64,000 nucleotides of DNA from JACVRW01 sp963733885 (GCA_963733885.1 CAVTES010000004.1:62001-126000), one strand, 5' to 3'; numbered from the stretch's first letter, positions 42,623 through 51,038 are shown. Numbers and translations are program-made. Notes: generated by a model not told the origin, from the letters alone.

Positions 42623-43372
42623 CTAGGAATGCAAGGCTTTCTGCACCACGCGCCAGCGCGTGAAGAGGTCGCCGTCCCCCTCGGCCACCGACCCCAGGTC
42701 CAGCTCCGCCGGCTCCACGAGCTCGCGTCCGGCCACGATCGTGAGGGCCGACGCGCCGCCGGCCAGCTTGGGGTGCAGGGTCAGGAACAGCTCGTCGACC
42801 AGGCCGGCCGCGAGCAGGTGGGAGTTGAGGGTGGGCCCGCCCTCGCAGAGCACGGAGCGGACCCCGCAGTCCTCGCGCAGCCGGGCCATCAGGAGCGGCA
42901 GGTCGTCGCCCACACGGGCGTACTCGACCTGGCCGCGGAGGTCCGGCAGGCTGGCGTCGGAGCCGGTCGCGATCACCACCCGCTGCTCGGGATCGTTGAG
43001 CAGCGGCAGGTCGGCGGGCAGGTCAAGCCGCGCGCTCACGATCACCGCCAGCGGGTCCCGGGCGAGCCCTTCGCGCTCGCGTTTGTCGCGCAGCTCGTCG
43101 GTCTTGGCCATGCGCCCGTAGCGCTCGATTCGGACGGTGCCCGCGCCGACCATCACCGCGTCGGCCTGCGTGCGGAGATGGTGGAAGAGCTGGCGGTCGA
43201 GCTCCGTCGAGAGGCCCTTCGTGCGCCAGTCGATCGCGGCCTTGCCGTCGAGGCTCGAGACCATGTTCAGGACCAGGTAAGGCCGCTCGAGCCGGGCCTT
43301 GTCTCCCAGTCGAAGGCCCGAGGCGAGGTCGGCCGGGGACGTGTCGCGCCGCTCTGGATAGAGGAGCTGCAC
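42623..43372 (-). CDS. RibD C-terminal/dihydrofolate-reductase-fold protein
   Basis: This product is 249 residues from a GTG at 43372 (MQLLYPERRDTSPADLASGLRL). The RibD_C fold is indicated by RPYLVLNMVSSLDGKAAIDWRTKGLSTELDRQLFHHLRTQADAVMVGAGTVRIERYG, LPLLMARLREDCGVRSVLCEGGPTLNSHLLAAGLVDELFLTLHPKLAGG. Such proteins are NADPH-dependent reductases of riboflavin synthesis or related pyrimidines. An open frame runs upstream into the tandem repeats at 43393-43525, so longer starts are possible but would place repeat sequence in the protein. Confidence 0.83.
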   Translation of the reverse strand: MQLLYPERRDTSPADLASGLRLGDKARLERPYLVLNMVSSLDGKAAIDWRTKGLSTELDRQLFHHLRTQADAVMVGAGTVRIERYGRMAKTDELRDKREREGLARDPLAVIVSARLDLPADLPLLNDPEQRVVIATGSDASLPDLRGQVEYARVGDDLPLLMARLREDCGVRSVLCEGGPTLNSHLLAAGLVDELFLTLHPKLAGGASALTIVAGRELVEPAELDLGSVAEGDGDLFTRWRVVQKALHS

Positions 43373-43392
43373 GGCGTGGCAGCCTACCTTGA

Positions 43393-43525
43393 TGTAAAGC
43401 ACACTTGACAGCACTTGACGGGGTCTGACCCTGTAAAGCACACTTGACAGCACTTGACGGGGTCTGACCCTGTAAAGCACACTTCACACTTGACGGGGTC
43501 TGACCCTGTAAAGCACACTTGACAC
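43393..43525. repeat. tandem array of a 37-39 bp repeat upstream of the XRE gene
   Basis: A partial copy (43393-43411) is followed by three near-identical contiguous units at 43412-43450, 43451-43488 and 43489-43525. Each contains CACTTGACGGGGTCTGACCC then TGTAAAGCACACTTGACA. Two symmetrical parts are visible: GGGTC-T-GACCC, and TGTAAAG-CACA-CTTGACA (one mismatch from a perfect palindrome). The second unit has CTTCACA in place of CTTGACA and lacks one base. A further copy lies at 43983-44020. There are no spacers, so this is not a CRISPR array. Confidence 0.9.
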
Positions 43526-43530
43526 CCAAA

Positions 43531-43740
43531 ATGCGGAACGACGTGCGCGAGAGCAGAGCCCTTCGCGGCCTCTCTCAGGGAGAGCTGGGCAAAGCGGTAG
43601 GGGTCTCACGGCAGACGATCAACGCGATCGAGACCGGGCGCTACCTCCCTTCGCTGCCCCTGGCGTTCGCGCTCGCGGGCTTTTTCGGCCTGCGGATCGA
43701 GGACTTGTTTCACCCCGAACCCGGAGAACCGAACGGATGA
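43531..43740 (+). CDS. small XRE-family helix-turn-helix regulator
   Basis: This 69-residue single-domain Cro/C1-type protein reads VRESRALRGLSQGELGKAVGVSRQTINAIETGRYLPSLPLAFALAGFFGLRIEDLFHPE. The ATG at 43531 starts only 5 bases after the last tandem repeat unit and has no ribosome-binding sequence, so the message may be leaderless or start inside the repeats. Its stop overlaps the start of the membrane-protein gene (ATGA). Such small XRE regulators commonly pair with a DUF2178-like membrane protein. The repeat palindromes are candidate binding sites (inference). Confidence 0.88.
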   Translation: MRNDVRESRALRGLSQGELGKAVGVSRQTINAIETGRYLPSLPLAFALAGFFGLRIEDLFHPEPGEPNG

Positions 43741-44175
43741 ACGACGCAATGAACAACTGGAACCTGCAGCTGATCGGAATGCTCGGGATCGCCGCGGCGG
43801 TGTTCGGCGTCTTCTGGGCCGCCGAGGGGCTCGAGGAGGCGTGGCCGAGCGCGGCCATCCTGCTCGGCTTCATCGCGATCCTCCACTTCGGCCGGGACCG
43901 CAGCGACACGCTGAACGTCATGAGCGGCGTCGGCGACGAGCGCACGCGCTCGCTCTACACGCGCGCCGTGGCGTTCGCGGGACACTTGACGGGGTCTGAC
44001 CCTGTAAAGCACACTTGACATGGCTTTCGTGCTGCCGGGCTGGTGGCTGGTCACGGTCGCCCAGGGGGACCCGAACCGGACGCTGACCATCCTGTGCGCG
44101 GTCTTCGGCTTCACGTTCATCGCCGCGCGTGGCGGTTCTCGCGCGCCGGAGCTAGCGCGCGGGAGCGCGCGTTAG
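43737..44175 (+). pseudogene. small membrane protein (DUF2178-like) interrupted by a repeat copy
   Basis: The frame from 43737 encodes MNDAMNNWNLQLIGMLGIAAAVFGVFWAAEGL, a second helix and the DERTRSLYTRAVAFAG motif, then runs into a repeat copy and stops at 44018. In another frame after the repeat, MAFVLPGWWLVTVAQGDPNRTLTILCAVFGFTFIAARGG continues to a TAG at 44173-44175. Removing the repeat would give one four-helix protein of about 133 residues, the expected size. The gene therefore looks disrupted by the repeat; both halves still read as good protein, so the event is recent. Confidence 0.75.
43983..44020. repeat. isolated copy of the 38-bp repeat inside the membrane-protein gene
   Basis: The 38 bases are the same sequence as the units of the tandem array 460 bp upstream, in the same orientation (CACTTGACGG at the left end, CACACTTGACA at the right). 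It splits the reading frame of the membrane-protein gene between the codons for AFAG and MAFVLPGWW. Its length shifts the frame by one base. Confidence 0.9.
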
Positions 44176-45224
44176 TTCGAGCGGATCACGCAGTACCCGG
44201 GGAACTCGAAGTTGCTCGGACCCCCGCCCCGGGCGGCGCGGTAGATGCCGCCGTCGCTCGGGCGGTCCATGTCGAACCTGTTCTCCGCGCCGCAGCACTC
44301 GTCGGACTGGTCGACGCGGAGGCGGCGGGCGACCACCTGCAATAGGCCGGTGGGCGCCCGCCGGCCGTAGGCGTCGGTGCGGAAGCGCGAGCGGCCGCGG
44401 TTTCTCACCACCCACTGCGGGTGGAACAGGGCGCGCTTGTCGCCCTTGCAGTAGGCGTCCCAGCCGGCGGGGTCGTGCGGGCCGCACGCCCTTCGCTTGT
44501 TGAATACGACCCGCTCGGGGTCGGCCGGGTCGAACTGCGTGATCGCGTTGTCGATCCCGAAGGCGGGCCGCGTTATGAAGACGCCACCCACGTCGAGCCG
44601 CGTCGCCCATTCCTCGTAAACGCTCCTGCAGTGCGGGCTGGGCAGCAGCCGCATCGTCATGCCGCGGCGGGCGCCCGGGCAGTTCGGGACCGCCTCGCCG
44701 AAGTCGGCCATCGCGCGGGTGTGGGCGGCAAGCCGGCGGCCCCTGTTACGGAAGAGCCAGGTCTCGAGCGAGTGGAAGCGCACCGTGCCGCGGCGCGGCG
44801 AGCCGGAGCCCTGATGCAGCACGACCATCCAGGCGAAGCCCTTGCGGTCCTCGTTCGCGACGAACACCTTGAAACCGGCGTGCGGCTCGTCGCTCCCGGC
44901 GTAGGTGCCGATCGGGCCGAAGGCGGGCATCCCGGTACGGCCGAAGTGCCGGAAGGCGCGCGGATTCGAGCCGTGCTCGTGGCCGAACGCGCAGCCGTAG
45001 CGCGGATCGCGCGGGGGGTGCCAGGTCGCCCACGCGCGGCCACCTCTCTGGACCGCGTGGCGGTCGTGGACCCACTTGGCGCAGACGGGAGTGCCGTCGG
45101 GGGCGCCCGGCTGGGTGTGGTCGATGGGGTCTGGCGGGGGCTGCTTGGCGCCCCACGCGATCGCGGGCATGACTGCCAGCCCGGCGAAAACTGCAGCAAC
45201 GAGGTGCATGAGTGGCTTGGACAC
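44172..45224 (-). CDS. secreted protein of unknown function
   Basis: This product is 350 residues from a GTG at 45224 (or 345 from an ATG at 45209). A signal peptide is clear (residues 1-26, HLVAAVFAGLAVMPAIAWG). The mature protein is rich in Cys, His, Trp and Arg: VCAKWVHDRHAVQRG, TWHPPRDPRYGCAFGHEHGSNPRAFRHFG, DEPHAGFKVFVANED, RACGPHDPAGWDAYCKGDKRALFHPQWVV, DQSDECCGAENRFDMDRPSDGGIY. These look like a metal- or carbohydrate-binding extracellular domain with several disulfides. I do not recognise a family. It follows the disrupted membrane-protein gene tail to tail. Confidence 0.75.
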   Translation of the reverse strand: MSKPLMHLVAAVFAGLAVMPAIAWGAKQPPPDPIDHTQPGAPDGTPVCAKWVHDRHAVQRGGRAWATWHPPRDPRYGCAFGHEHGSNPRAFRHFGRTGMPAFGPIGTYAGSDEPHAGFKVFVANEDRKGFAWMVVLHQGSGSPRRGTVRFHSLETWLFRNRGRRLAAHTRAMADFGEAVPNCPGARRGMTMRLLPSPHCRSVYEEWATRLDVGGVFITRPAFGIDNAITQFDPADPERVVFNKRRACGPHDPAGWDAYCKGDKRALFHPQWVVRNRGRSRFRTDAYGRRAPTGLLQVVARRLRVDQSDECCGAENRFDMDRPSDGGIYRAARGGGPSNFEFPGYCVIRSN

Positions 45225-45304
45225 GCGATCCGTGCTCGGGTTTCGGCGTCGATCCGAGTTCGGCTTCGACAGCGCCTCCCACGCACCTGGTCCTTGAAGC
45301 GCTC

Positions 45305-46339
45305 CTACGGTGTGATCGCCACCATGCGCTCGATCGGGATGCGAGCGCGCTCCGCGAGCTCGGGGTCGACCTTCACCTGGGGCTTCAGGTCGCGGAGGGT
45401 GTCGTGCAGCTTCGGCAGCGTGATCATCTTCATGTACTTGCATGCCGCCGCTCGGTTTGCGGGGATGAAGGACTTCGACGGGTTCTCCTTCGCCAGCGGG
45501 TGCAGCATGCCGGTCTCCGTCGCCACGATGAAGGTGTCGGCGTCGGACCCCCGGGCGAAGTCGAGCATTCCGCCCGTGGACAGCATGTGGGTGTGCTCCG
45601 GGTCGACGTCTCCTGAGGCCACGTACTCCATGACCTGCGTGGTGCAGCCGCACTCCGGGTGGATCATGAACTCGGCGTCCGGGTGGGCGGCGCGGACGGC
45701 CGAGATGTCGCGCGGACGGATGCCCGCGTGCACGTGGCACTCGCCGTCCCAGACGTGCATGCGCCGCCCGGTCACCCGCTCGACATAGGCGCCCAGCCAC
45801 ATGTCCGGACCGAACAGGATCTCCACGTCGTCGCCGTAGTGGGCGCGGATGTGCTCGACCACCCTCACGGCGTTCGAGGACGTGCAGCAGTAGTCCGTCT
45901 CGGCCTTCACCTCGGCGGTGGTGTTCACGTACATCACGACGATCGCGCCGGGGTGCTCGTCCTTCCAGGCCCGGAGCTGCTCCGCGGTGATGGAGTCGGC
46001 GAGTGAGCAGCCGGCGGCGAGATCGGGCAGCAGCACGGTCTTGCCGGGACTGAGGATCGACGCGGTCTCGGCCATGAAGTGCACGCCGCAGAAGGCGATC
46101 ACCTCCGCGTCGGTGGCCGCCGCCTGGCGGGAGAGGCCGAGCGAGTCGCCAACGAAGTGGGCAACATCCTGGACCTGGGGCACCTGGTAGTTGTGCGCGA
46201 GGATGACCGCGTTGCGCTCCTCGGCGAGAGCGCGCACCCGATCCTGTAAGCGGGCGACCTCGTCCGGGTCGAGCGCGGGTCCGGCGGCGAGAGGCGGATC
46301 GGCAACCGGTGGGAGAGTGGGCAGCTCGATGGGCTTCAT
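45305..46339 (-). CDS. nadA: quinolinate synthase NadA
   Basis: The 344-residue [4Fe-4S] enzyme condenses iminoaspartate with dihydroxyacetone phosphate to quinolinate. Signatures are VILAHNYQVPQVQDVAHFVGDSLGLSRQAA, FCGVHFMAETASILSPGKTVLLPDLAAGCSLADSI, the cluster ligands in FCGVHF, YCCTSSNAV and HPECGCTTQV, and STGGMLDFA/ATETGMLHPL. It faces the divergent nrtR gene; nadC lies just beyond. No nadB (aspartate oxidase) gene is visible in the window. Confidence 0.96.
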   Translation of the reverse strand: MKPIELPTLPPVADPPLAAGPALDPDEVARLQDRVRALAEERNAVILAHNYQVPQVQDVAHFVGDSLGLSRQAAATDAEVIAFCGVHFMAETASILSPGKTVLLPDLAAGCSLADSITAEQLRAWKDEHPGAIVVMYVNTTAEVKAETDYCCTSSNAVRVVEHIRAHYGDDVEILFGPDMWLGAYVERVTGRRMHVWDGECHVHAGIRPRDISAVRAAHPDAEFMIHPECGCTTQVMEYVASGDVDPEHTHMLSTGGMLDFARGSDADTFIVATETGMLHPLAKENPSKSFIPANRAAACKYMKMITLPKLHDTLRDLKPQVKVDPELAERARIPIERMVAITP

Positions 46340-46345
46340 GCGTCC

Positions 46346-46370
46346 GGTTTTTGTCCTATGATCGGAAACC
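46346..46370. promoter_or_regulatory. candidate NrtR operator between nadA and nrtR
   Basis: Only 32 bp separate the divergent nadA and nrtR starts. Within them GGTTT (46346-46350) and AAACC (46366-46370) form an inverted repeat with centres two helical turns apart. NrtR-type repressors bind palindromes in the shared promoter of NAD genes. The assignment is positional; NrtR sites vary among lineages and I cannot match a consensus. Confidence 0.35.
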
Positions 46371-46371
46371 G

Positions 46372-47169
46372 ATGCCGGCGAAGGATACCATGGTCTCCGA
46401 CTCAGAGTCGAAAACCCCGTCTGCCGGGCCGATGGAGGCCGCGGGAAGGCGCGGCGCCGCGGCGGGCGCCCCCCGGCCCTCGCCCACGCACGTCACGCTC
46501 GCCGTCGTTCTCCAGGTGCGAGAGCGCCGCCTCTCCGTGCTCCTCTGGCAGCGCGCGCGGGATCCGTTCGAGGGCGCCTGGTCGCTGCCGGGCGGCTATC
46601 TCGATCCGGCTGGCGACCTCGAGCGCTCAATCCGCGCCCACCTGACGCGCAAGGTCGACGTGGCGGAGCTCTCCTGGCTCGAGCAGCTCGCCACCCTCAG
46701 CGATCCGGCGCGCCATCCCGCCGAGTGGCAGCTCGCCACCGCCTATCTCGGGCTCGTGCCGCTCGGGCTCGATCCGGTCCTCCCGCCCGACACGGCATGG
46801 CATCCCGTTGACGAGCTGCCGAGCAAGATCGCCTTTGACCACCGCGCCATCGTCCTCGCCGGGCGCGAGCGGCTGAGCGCCAAGCTCTCCTACACGAACA
46901 TCGGATTCGCCCTCGCGCCCGACCGCTTCTCGATCTCGGAGCTCAGCGCGATCTACAGCGCCGCGCTCGGCTACCCCGTCGACCCCACCAACCTGCGCCG
47001 CGTGCTCGAGCGCCGCGGATTGCTGGAGGCGACCGGTGAGCGGCGGGCGCCGGGGCGCGAGGGCGGCCGCCCGGCGGCCGTCTACCGCTTCAGCTCGGAC
47101 GAGCTCGAGGTGACCGACCCGTTCGCCGTCTTCAAGCCTCCCGCTCGAGCGGATCGAGCAGCAGGCTGA
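46372..47169 (+). CDS. nrtR: NrtR-like Nudix-domain transcriptional regulator of NAD metabolism
   Basis: This 265-residue protein has a Nudix domain (about residues 38-160: VTLAVVLQVRERRLSVLLWQRARDPFEGAWSLPGGYLDPAGDLERSIRAHL) and a C-terminal winged helix (FALAPDRFSISELSAIYSAALGYPVDPTNLRRVLERRGLLEATG). The Nudix box lacks the catalytic Glu pair (RSIRAHLTRKVDV in place of REUxEE), so it should bind rather than cut ADP-ribose-type ligands, as NrtR does. It sits between nadA and nadC. Starts: ATG at 46372, or 46390. Confidence 0.85.
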   Translation: MPAKDTMVSDSESKTPSAGPMEAAGRRGAAAGAPRPSPTHVTLAVVLQVRERRLSVLLWQRARDPFEGAWSLPGGYLDPAGDLERSIRAHLTRKVDVAELSWLEQLATLSDPARHPAEWQLATAYLGLVPLGLDPVLPPDTAWHPVDELPSKIAFDHRAIVLAGRERLSAKLSYTNIGFALAPDRFSISELSAIYSAALGYPVDPTNLRRVLERRGLLEATGERRAPGREGGRPAAVYRFSSDELEVTDPFAVFKPPARADRAAG

Positions 47170-47962
47170 CGTCGAGCGCGGGCGCCGAGTGCGTGAGGGC
47201 GCCGATGCTGATGTAGTCCACCCCCGTCTCGGCCACCGAGCGGATCGTCTCGAGCGTGATCCCGCCGGAGGCCTCAAGCTCAGCCCGCCCGTCGGCCAGT
47301 TCCACCGCTCGGCGCAGGTCCTCGACGGACATGTTGTCGAGCAGCAGCCGCCGCACGCCTGCGTCGAGCGCCGCCGACACCTCGGCGAGCGTGGCGCACT
47401 CCACCTCCACGGTCACCCCGGCGGGCGCAGCCGCCAGGGCGCGCCGCGCCGCCTCAGCCACGCCGCCCGCCAGCGCGGCGTGGTTCTCCTTCACGAGGAT
47501 CGCGTCGAACAGCCCGCTGCGGTGGCTCACGCCCCCTCCCGCCCGCACGGCCTCCTTCTCGAGCGCGCGCAGTCCGGGCGTGGTCTTGCGCGTGTCGAGC
47601 ACCCGCGCGCCCGTCCCCTCGACCGCCTCCACGTAGCGAGCCGTAGTGGTTGCGATGCCCGAGAGATGCCCGAGGAAGTTGAGCGCCACCCGCTCGGCCG
47701 CCAGGATCGACGCTGCGCGCCCGGCAACCTCGGCCAGCAGCCCGCCTTCGCGCCACGTCCCCTCCGGGGCGTGGACGTGCCACCGCAGCTCGGGGTCCAC
47801 GCGCTCGAACACCTTCTCGGCCACCCGCAGGCCTGCGGGAACTCCCGCGGCCTTCTGGTCGATCCGCCCCCGCCCGCGGGAGCCGTCCGGCACCACTGCC
47901 GCGGTCGTCAGATCGCCGTCGTCGAGGTCCTCGTGGAGGGCGCGGTCGATCAGGTCCAGCAT
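47132..47962 (-). CDS. nadC: nicotinate-nucleotide pyrophosphorylase (carboxylating) NadC
   Basis: This 276-residue enzyme makes nicotinate mononucleotide from quinolinate and PRPP. It shows LHEDLDDGDLTTAAVVP, AERVALNFLGHLSGIATTTARYVEAV, VLDTRKTTPGLRALEKEAVRAGGGVSHRSGLFDAILVKENH, VEVECATLAEVSAAL, LLLDNMSVEDLRRAV and ASGGITLETIRSVAETGVDYISIGALTHSA. It is convergent with nrtR, overlapping its end by 38 bp; an aspartate oxidase gene is missing nearby. Confidence 0.95.
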   Translation of the reverse strand: MLDLIDRALHEDLDDGDLTTAAVVPDGSRGRGRIDQKAAGVPAGLRVAEKVFERVDPELRWHVHAPEGTWREGGLLAEVAGRAASILAAERVALNFLGHLSGIATTTARYVEAVEGTGARVLDTRKTTPGLRALEKEAVRAGGGVSHRSGLFDAILVKENHAALAGGVAEAARRALAAAPAGVTVEVECATLAEVSAALDAGVRRLLLDNMSVEDLRRAVELADGRAELEASGGITLETIRSVAETGVDYISIGALTHSAPALDVSLLLDPLEREA

Positions 47963-48013
47963 GGCGGGCGCAGGGTATGCGATGGTGCACAGTGCTCGAA
48001 GTACCTGGGGGGT

Positions 48014-49033
48014 ATGGACTCGCGCGATCCTTATGCCGGCGCCGACTTGACGACCTCGAGGCGCTTCCAGGCAGGGCTGCTCGGGCTGTGCGGCCTGCTG
48101 ACCCTTACCTTCCTGCCGTTCGAGCCGGTCGACCAGCAGATCGGGGACGCCGGCTGGGCCATCGCGGCCGGACTCGGGATCCTGGCGATCGCCGCCGGCG
48201 TGCTGATCCTGAGGCGCGAGCCGAGCTATGACGACCTCCTGGTGAGCGCCTACGCCGGGATCGCCGGCATCGCCCTGCTCAACTACCTGGCCGGCGGCGG
48301 TTCGTCGGCCTACGAGGACCTCTACGTGCTCTGGCTCGGCACGGGCGCACCCCACCCACCCCGACGTGCGCTCCCTCACCTGGCCGTCATGGTCGCGGCG
48401 CTGGCCCTGCCGCTCGCCTACGAGGACATCGACAGCGAGACGGTCGACGACATGGCCGCCGAGGCTCTCATCCTGGTGGTGCTGGGCGCGCTGCTCACCG
48501 CCTACCAGACCCGCATCAGGAGCCAGCGCGCCGGCCTGGAGGCGGGCGTCGAGGTCGAGCGCAGGCTGGCCCGCGTGGACGAGCTGACCGGGCTCGGCAA
48601 CCGCCGCGCCTTCGACGAGGCGATCACGGTAGAGAGCGTACGGACGTCACGCGAACGGGTTCCGCTCAGCGTCGGCCTTGTGGACGTGGACAACCTCAGG
48701 CGGATCAACGACCAGTACGGCCACCTCGCGGGCGACCAGAGCCTCCGCGACGTGGCCCGCGCGATGGAGCGGTCCGTGCGCGCCGGCGACCGCTGCTTCC
48801 GATGGGGCGGCGACGAGTTCGTGGTCGTCATGCCGGGCACCGAGCTCGACACGGCCGGGCAGGTGTTGGCGCGGCTGGCGGAGGCCGTGGCCGAGGCCTG
48901 CAAGGCACCTGACGGCCGGCGCATAGGGCTGACCTGGGGGGCCGCGAGGCTCGAATCGGGCGGCACCCCGGAGGAACTGCTGGCCGCCGCCGACCTCGCC
49001 CTGCTGGAGCGGAAGACCGAGCAGCGGCGGTAG
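48014..49033 (+). CDS. membrane-anchored diguanylate cyclase (GGDEF)
   Basis: This 339-residue protein has about six N-terminal membrane helices (residues 20-160) and a C-terminal GGDEF domain starting RVDELTGLGNRRAFDEA. The active site is intact (RWGGDEFVVVMPG). An RxxD inhibitory site (RAGD) lies exactly five residues before it, so the enzyme should show c-di-GMP feedback. The sequence around TGAPHPPRRALPH in the loop is odd but the frame is continuous. It ends 3 bp from the convergent ftsH gene. Confidence 0.92.
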   Translation: MDSRDPYAGADLTTSRRFQAGLLGLCGLLTLTFLPFEPVDQQIGDAGWAIAAGLGILAIAAGVLILRREPSYDDLLVSAYAGIAGIALLNYLAGGGSSAYEDLYVLWLGTGAPHPPRRALPHLAVMVAALALPLAYEDIDSETVDDMAAEALILVVLGALLTAYQTRIRSQRAGLEAGVEVERRLARVDELTGLGNRRAFDEAITVESVRTSRERVPLSVGLVDVDNLRRINDQYGHLAGDQSLRDVARAMERSVRAGDRCFRWGGDEFVVVMPGTELDTAGQVLARLAEAVAEACKAPDGRRIGLTWGAARLESGGTPEELLAAADLALLERKTEQRR

Positions 49034-49036
49034 CGC

Positions 49037-50998
49037 CTACGCGGAGGCCGGCGCCACGCTCCGGTCGATGCCGGCGGCGGCGTAGGCGTCCACCTCGTCA
49101 AGCGTCTCGTGCTCGAGCAGCGCCTCCACTAGCCGGTCGAGCCGCTCACGGTGTTCCATGACCAGGTCGCGGGTGGCGTCGAGCTCCTGGTCCACGATCC
49201 GCCGCACCTCGGCGTCCACGAGCTCCTGGGTGGCCTCCGACACCGGGTCGGCGCCGGGCAGCAGTGGGCTCTGACCCTGCTGCGGCGCGACCGTGACGAA
49301 GCCGACCTTCTCGCTCATGCCCCAGCGCGCCACCATGCCGCGCGCGATGCCCGTGACCTGCTGGATGTCGGACTCGGCGCCCGTGGTCACGCTGTCGTAG
49401 ACGACCTCCTCCGCCACACGCCCGCCGGCCGACACGCGGATCTTTGCGCGCAGCTCCTCCTGCGAGTAGTTGAAGCGATCGTCGTCGGGCGTCGAGAGGG
49501 TCACGCCGAGCGCCTGCCCGCGCGGGATGATCGACACCTTGCGCACCGGGTCGGCGCCCGGCGTGAGCATGCCCACGATCGCGTGCCCGCCCTCGTGGTA
49601 GGCGATCCGGCGGCGGTCCTCCTCGCCCAGCAGGATCTTGCGCTCTGCCCCGAGCACGATCTTCTCGAGCGCGTCGGTGAAGTCGGAGCGGGCCACCTTC
49701 TGGTGCCCCCGCCGGGCCGCCAGCAGCGCCGCCTCGTTCACGAGGTTGGCCAGGTCGGCGCCGACCATTCCCGGCGTGCTCTGGGCGATCTGGTGGAGAT
49801 CGACGTCGTCATCGAGCGGGACCGAGCGGCTGTGGACCCTGAGGATCTTCTCCCGGCCGGCGGCGTCGGGCGCCTGCACCGCCACGCGCCGGTCGAACCG
49901 CCCGGGCCGCAGCAGCGCGGGGTCGAGCACGTCGGGGCGGTTGGTGGCGCCAAGCACGATCACCCCGGCCGCGGGATCGAAGCCGTCCATCTCCGTGAGG
50001 ATCTGGTTGAGCGTCTGCTCGCGCTCGTCGTGGCCGCTCAGGACGCCGCCCCCGCCGCCGCGCGCGCGGCCGATCGCGTCGAGCTCGTCGATGAAGACGA
50101 TCGCCGGCGCCGCCTCCTCGGCCTGGCGGAACAGGTCGCGCACGCGGGAGGCGCCGACGCCCACGATCGCCTCGATGAACTCCGAGGCCGACGACGAGAA
50201 GAACGGCACGCCGGCCTCGCCGGCGACCGCTCGCGCGAGCAGCGTCTTGCCTGTGCCGGGCGGGCCCGAGAGCAGCACGCCGCGAGGGATCCGCGCGCCG
50301 AGCTTCGCGTACTTGTCCGGGTTGCGCAGGAAGTCGACGACCTCGACGAGCTGCTCCTCGGCCTCGTCGATCCCGGCCACGTCGTCGAAGGTGACGGTCT
50401 GGGTCTCGGACTCGACGAGCTTGGCGCGCGAGCGCCCGAACTGGCCAAGCACTCCGCCCGCGCCGCCGCCGGCCCCTCCCGCCGCGCGCCGCAGGAAGAA
50501 GATGAAAAGCCCCACCAGCAGGAGCGTCGGGCCGAACGAGAAGAGGATGGTCTCCAGCAGCGAGCGGCTGTCGGGCGGCTCGGCGTTGATCGTCACGTTC
50601 TCGCGCTCGAGCAGCTGCGACAGCTCGTCGTCGTTCGCGAACGTCGGGATCTCGGTCTCGAACTGCTTGGCCTCGTCGTCCTTGTACTTGACCTGCTTCC
50701 TGAACTCGCCCTGCACCGTGTCGCCGCGCGAGGAGATCTCCTGCACGTTCCCCTGGCGCGTCTGGGTGAGGAAGGTCGGGTTGTAGGGGACCTTGATGCG
50801 CTCCTCCCCCGGCGCGAAGATCGCGACGATCAGCCAGTTCAGGAAGAACAGGACGGCGAGGATCACCAGGAAGCGGCGCCCGCTCCACGGCAGCATCGGC
50901 GGCTTCTGCGGCGCGCGCTCCACACGCACGTCGCCGCGCTTGGGATCGCGCGGCGGAAGCGGGGTGCGCGGGTCCGGGGAGCGAGCCTCGTCTGCCAT
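49037..50998 (-). CDS. ftsH: ATP-dependent zinc metalloprotease FtsH
   Basis: This 653-residue AAA+ membrane protease has two N-terminal helices (FLVILAVLFFLNWLIVAIF and TILFSFGPTLLLVGLFIFFL) flanking an extracytoplasmic domain. Then come Walker A SGPPGTGKT, Walker B IVFIDELDAIG, the second region of homology ATNRPDVLDPALLRPGRFDR, and the zinc site YHEGGHAIVG (HExxH). It degrades membrane and tmRNA-tagged proteins, which links it with the ssrA/smpB genes. The ATG at 50998 is used. Confidence 0.96.
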   Translation of the reverse strand: MADEARSPDPRTPLPPRDPKRGDVRVERAPQKPPMLPWSGRRFLVILAVLFFLNWLIVAIFAPGEERIKVPYNPTFLTQTRQGNVQEISSRGDTVQGEFRKQVKYKDDEAKQFETEIPTFANDDELSQLLERENVTINAEPPDSRSLLETILFSFGPTLLLVGLFIFFLRRAAGGAGGGAGGVLGQFGRSRAKLVESETQTVTFDDVAGIDEAEEQLVEVVDFLRNPDKYAKLGARIPRGVLLSGPPGTGKTLLARAVAGEAGVPFFSSSASEFIEAIVGVGASRVRDLFRQAEEAAPAIVFIDELDAIGRARGGGGGVLSGHDEREQTLNQILTEMDGFDPAAGVIVLGATNRPDVLDPALLRPGRFDRRVAVQAPDAAGREKILRVHSRSVPLDDDVDLHQIAQSTPGMVGADLANLVNEAALLAARRGHQKVARSDFTDALEKIVLGAERKILLGEEDRRRIAYHEGGHAIVGMLTPGADPVRKVSIIPRGQALGVTLSTPDDDRFNYSQEELRAKIRVSAGGRVAEEVVYDSVTTGAESDIQQVTGIARGMVARWGMSEKVGFVTVAPQQGQSPLLPGADPVSEATQELVDAEVRRIVDQELDATRDLVMEHRERLDRLVEALLEHETLDEVDAYAAAGIDRSVAPASA

Positions 50999-51038
50999 CA
51001 CTCAATCGTAGAGCGCCGGGACGCCTATTCTCAGGCCG

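Noticed and set aside
43393..43525. CRISPR array
   Set aside because: The 37-39 bp units are contiguous without spacers, and no cas gene is near; they are a simple tandem repeat.
48340..48370. Frameshift in the diguanylate cyclase gene at TGAPHPPRRALPH
   Set aside because: The local sequence is odd, but the same frame continues through the GGDEF domain to the stop, so no frame change is needed.
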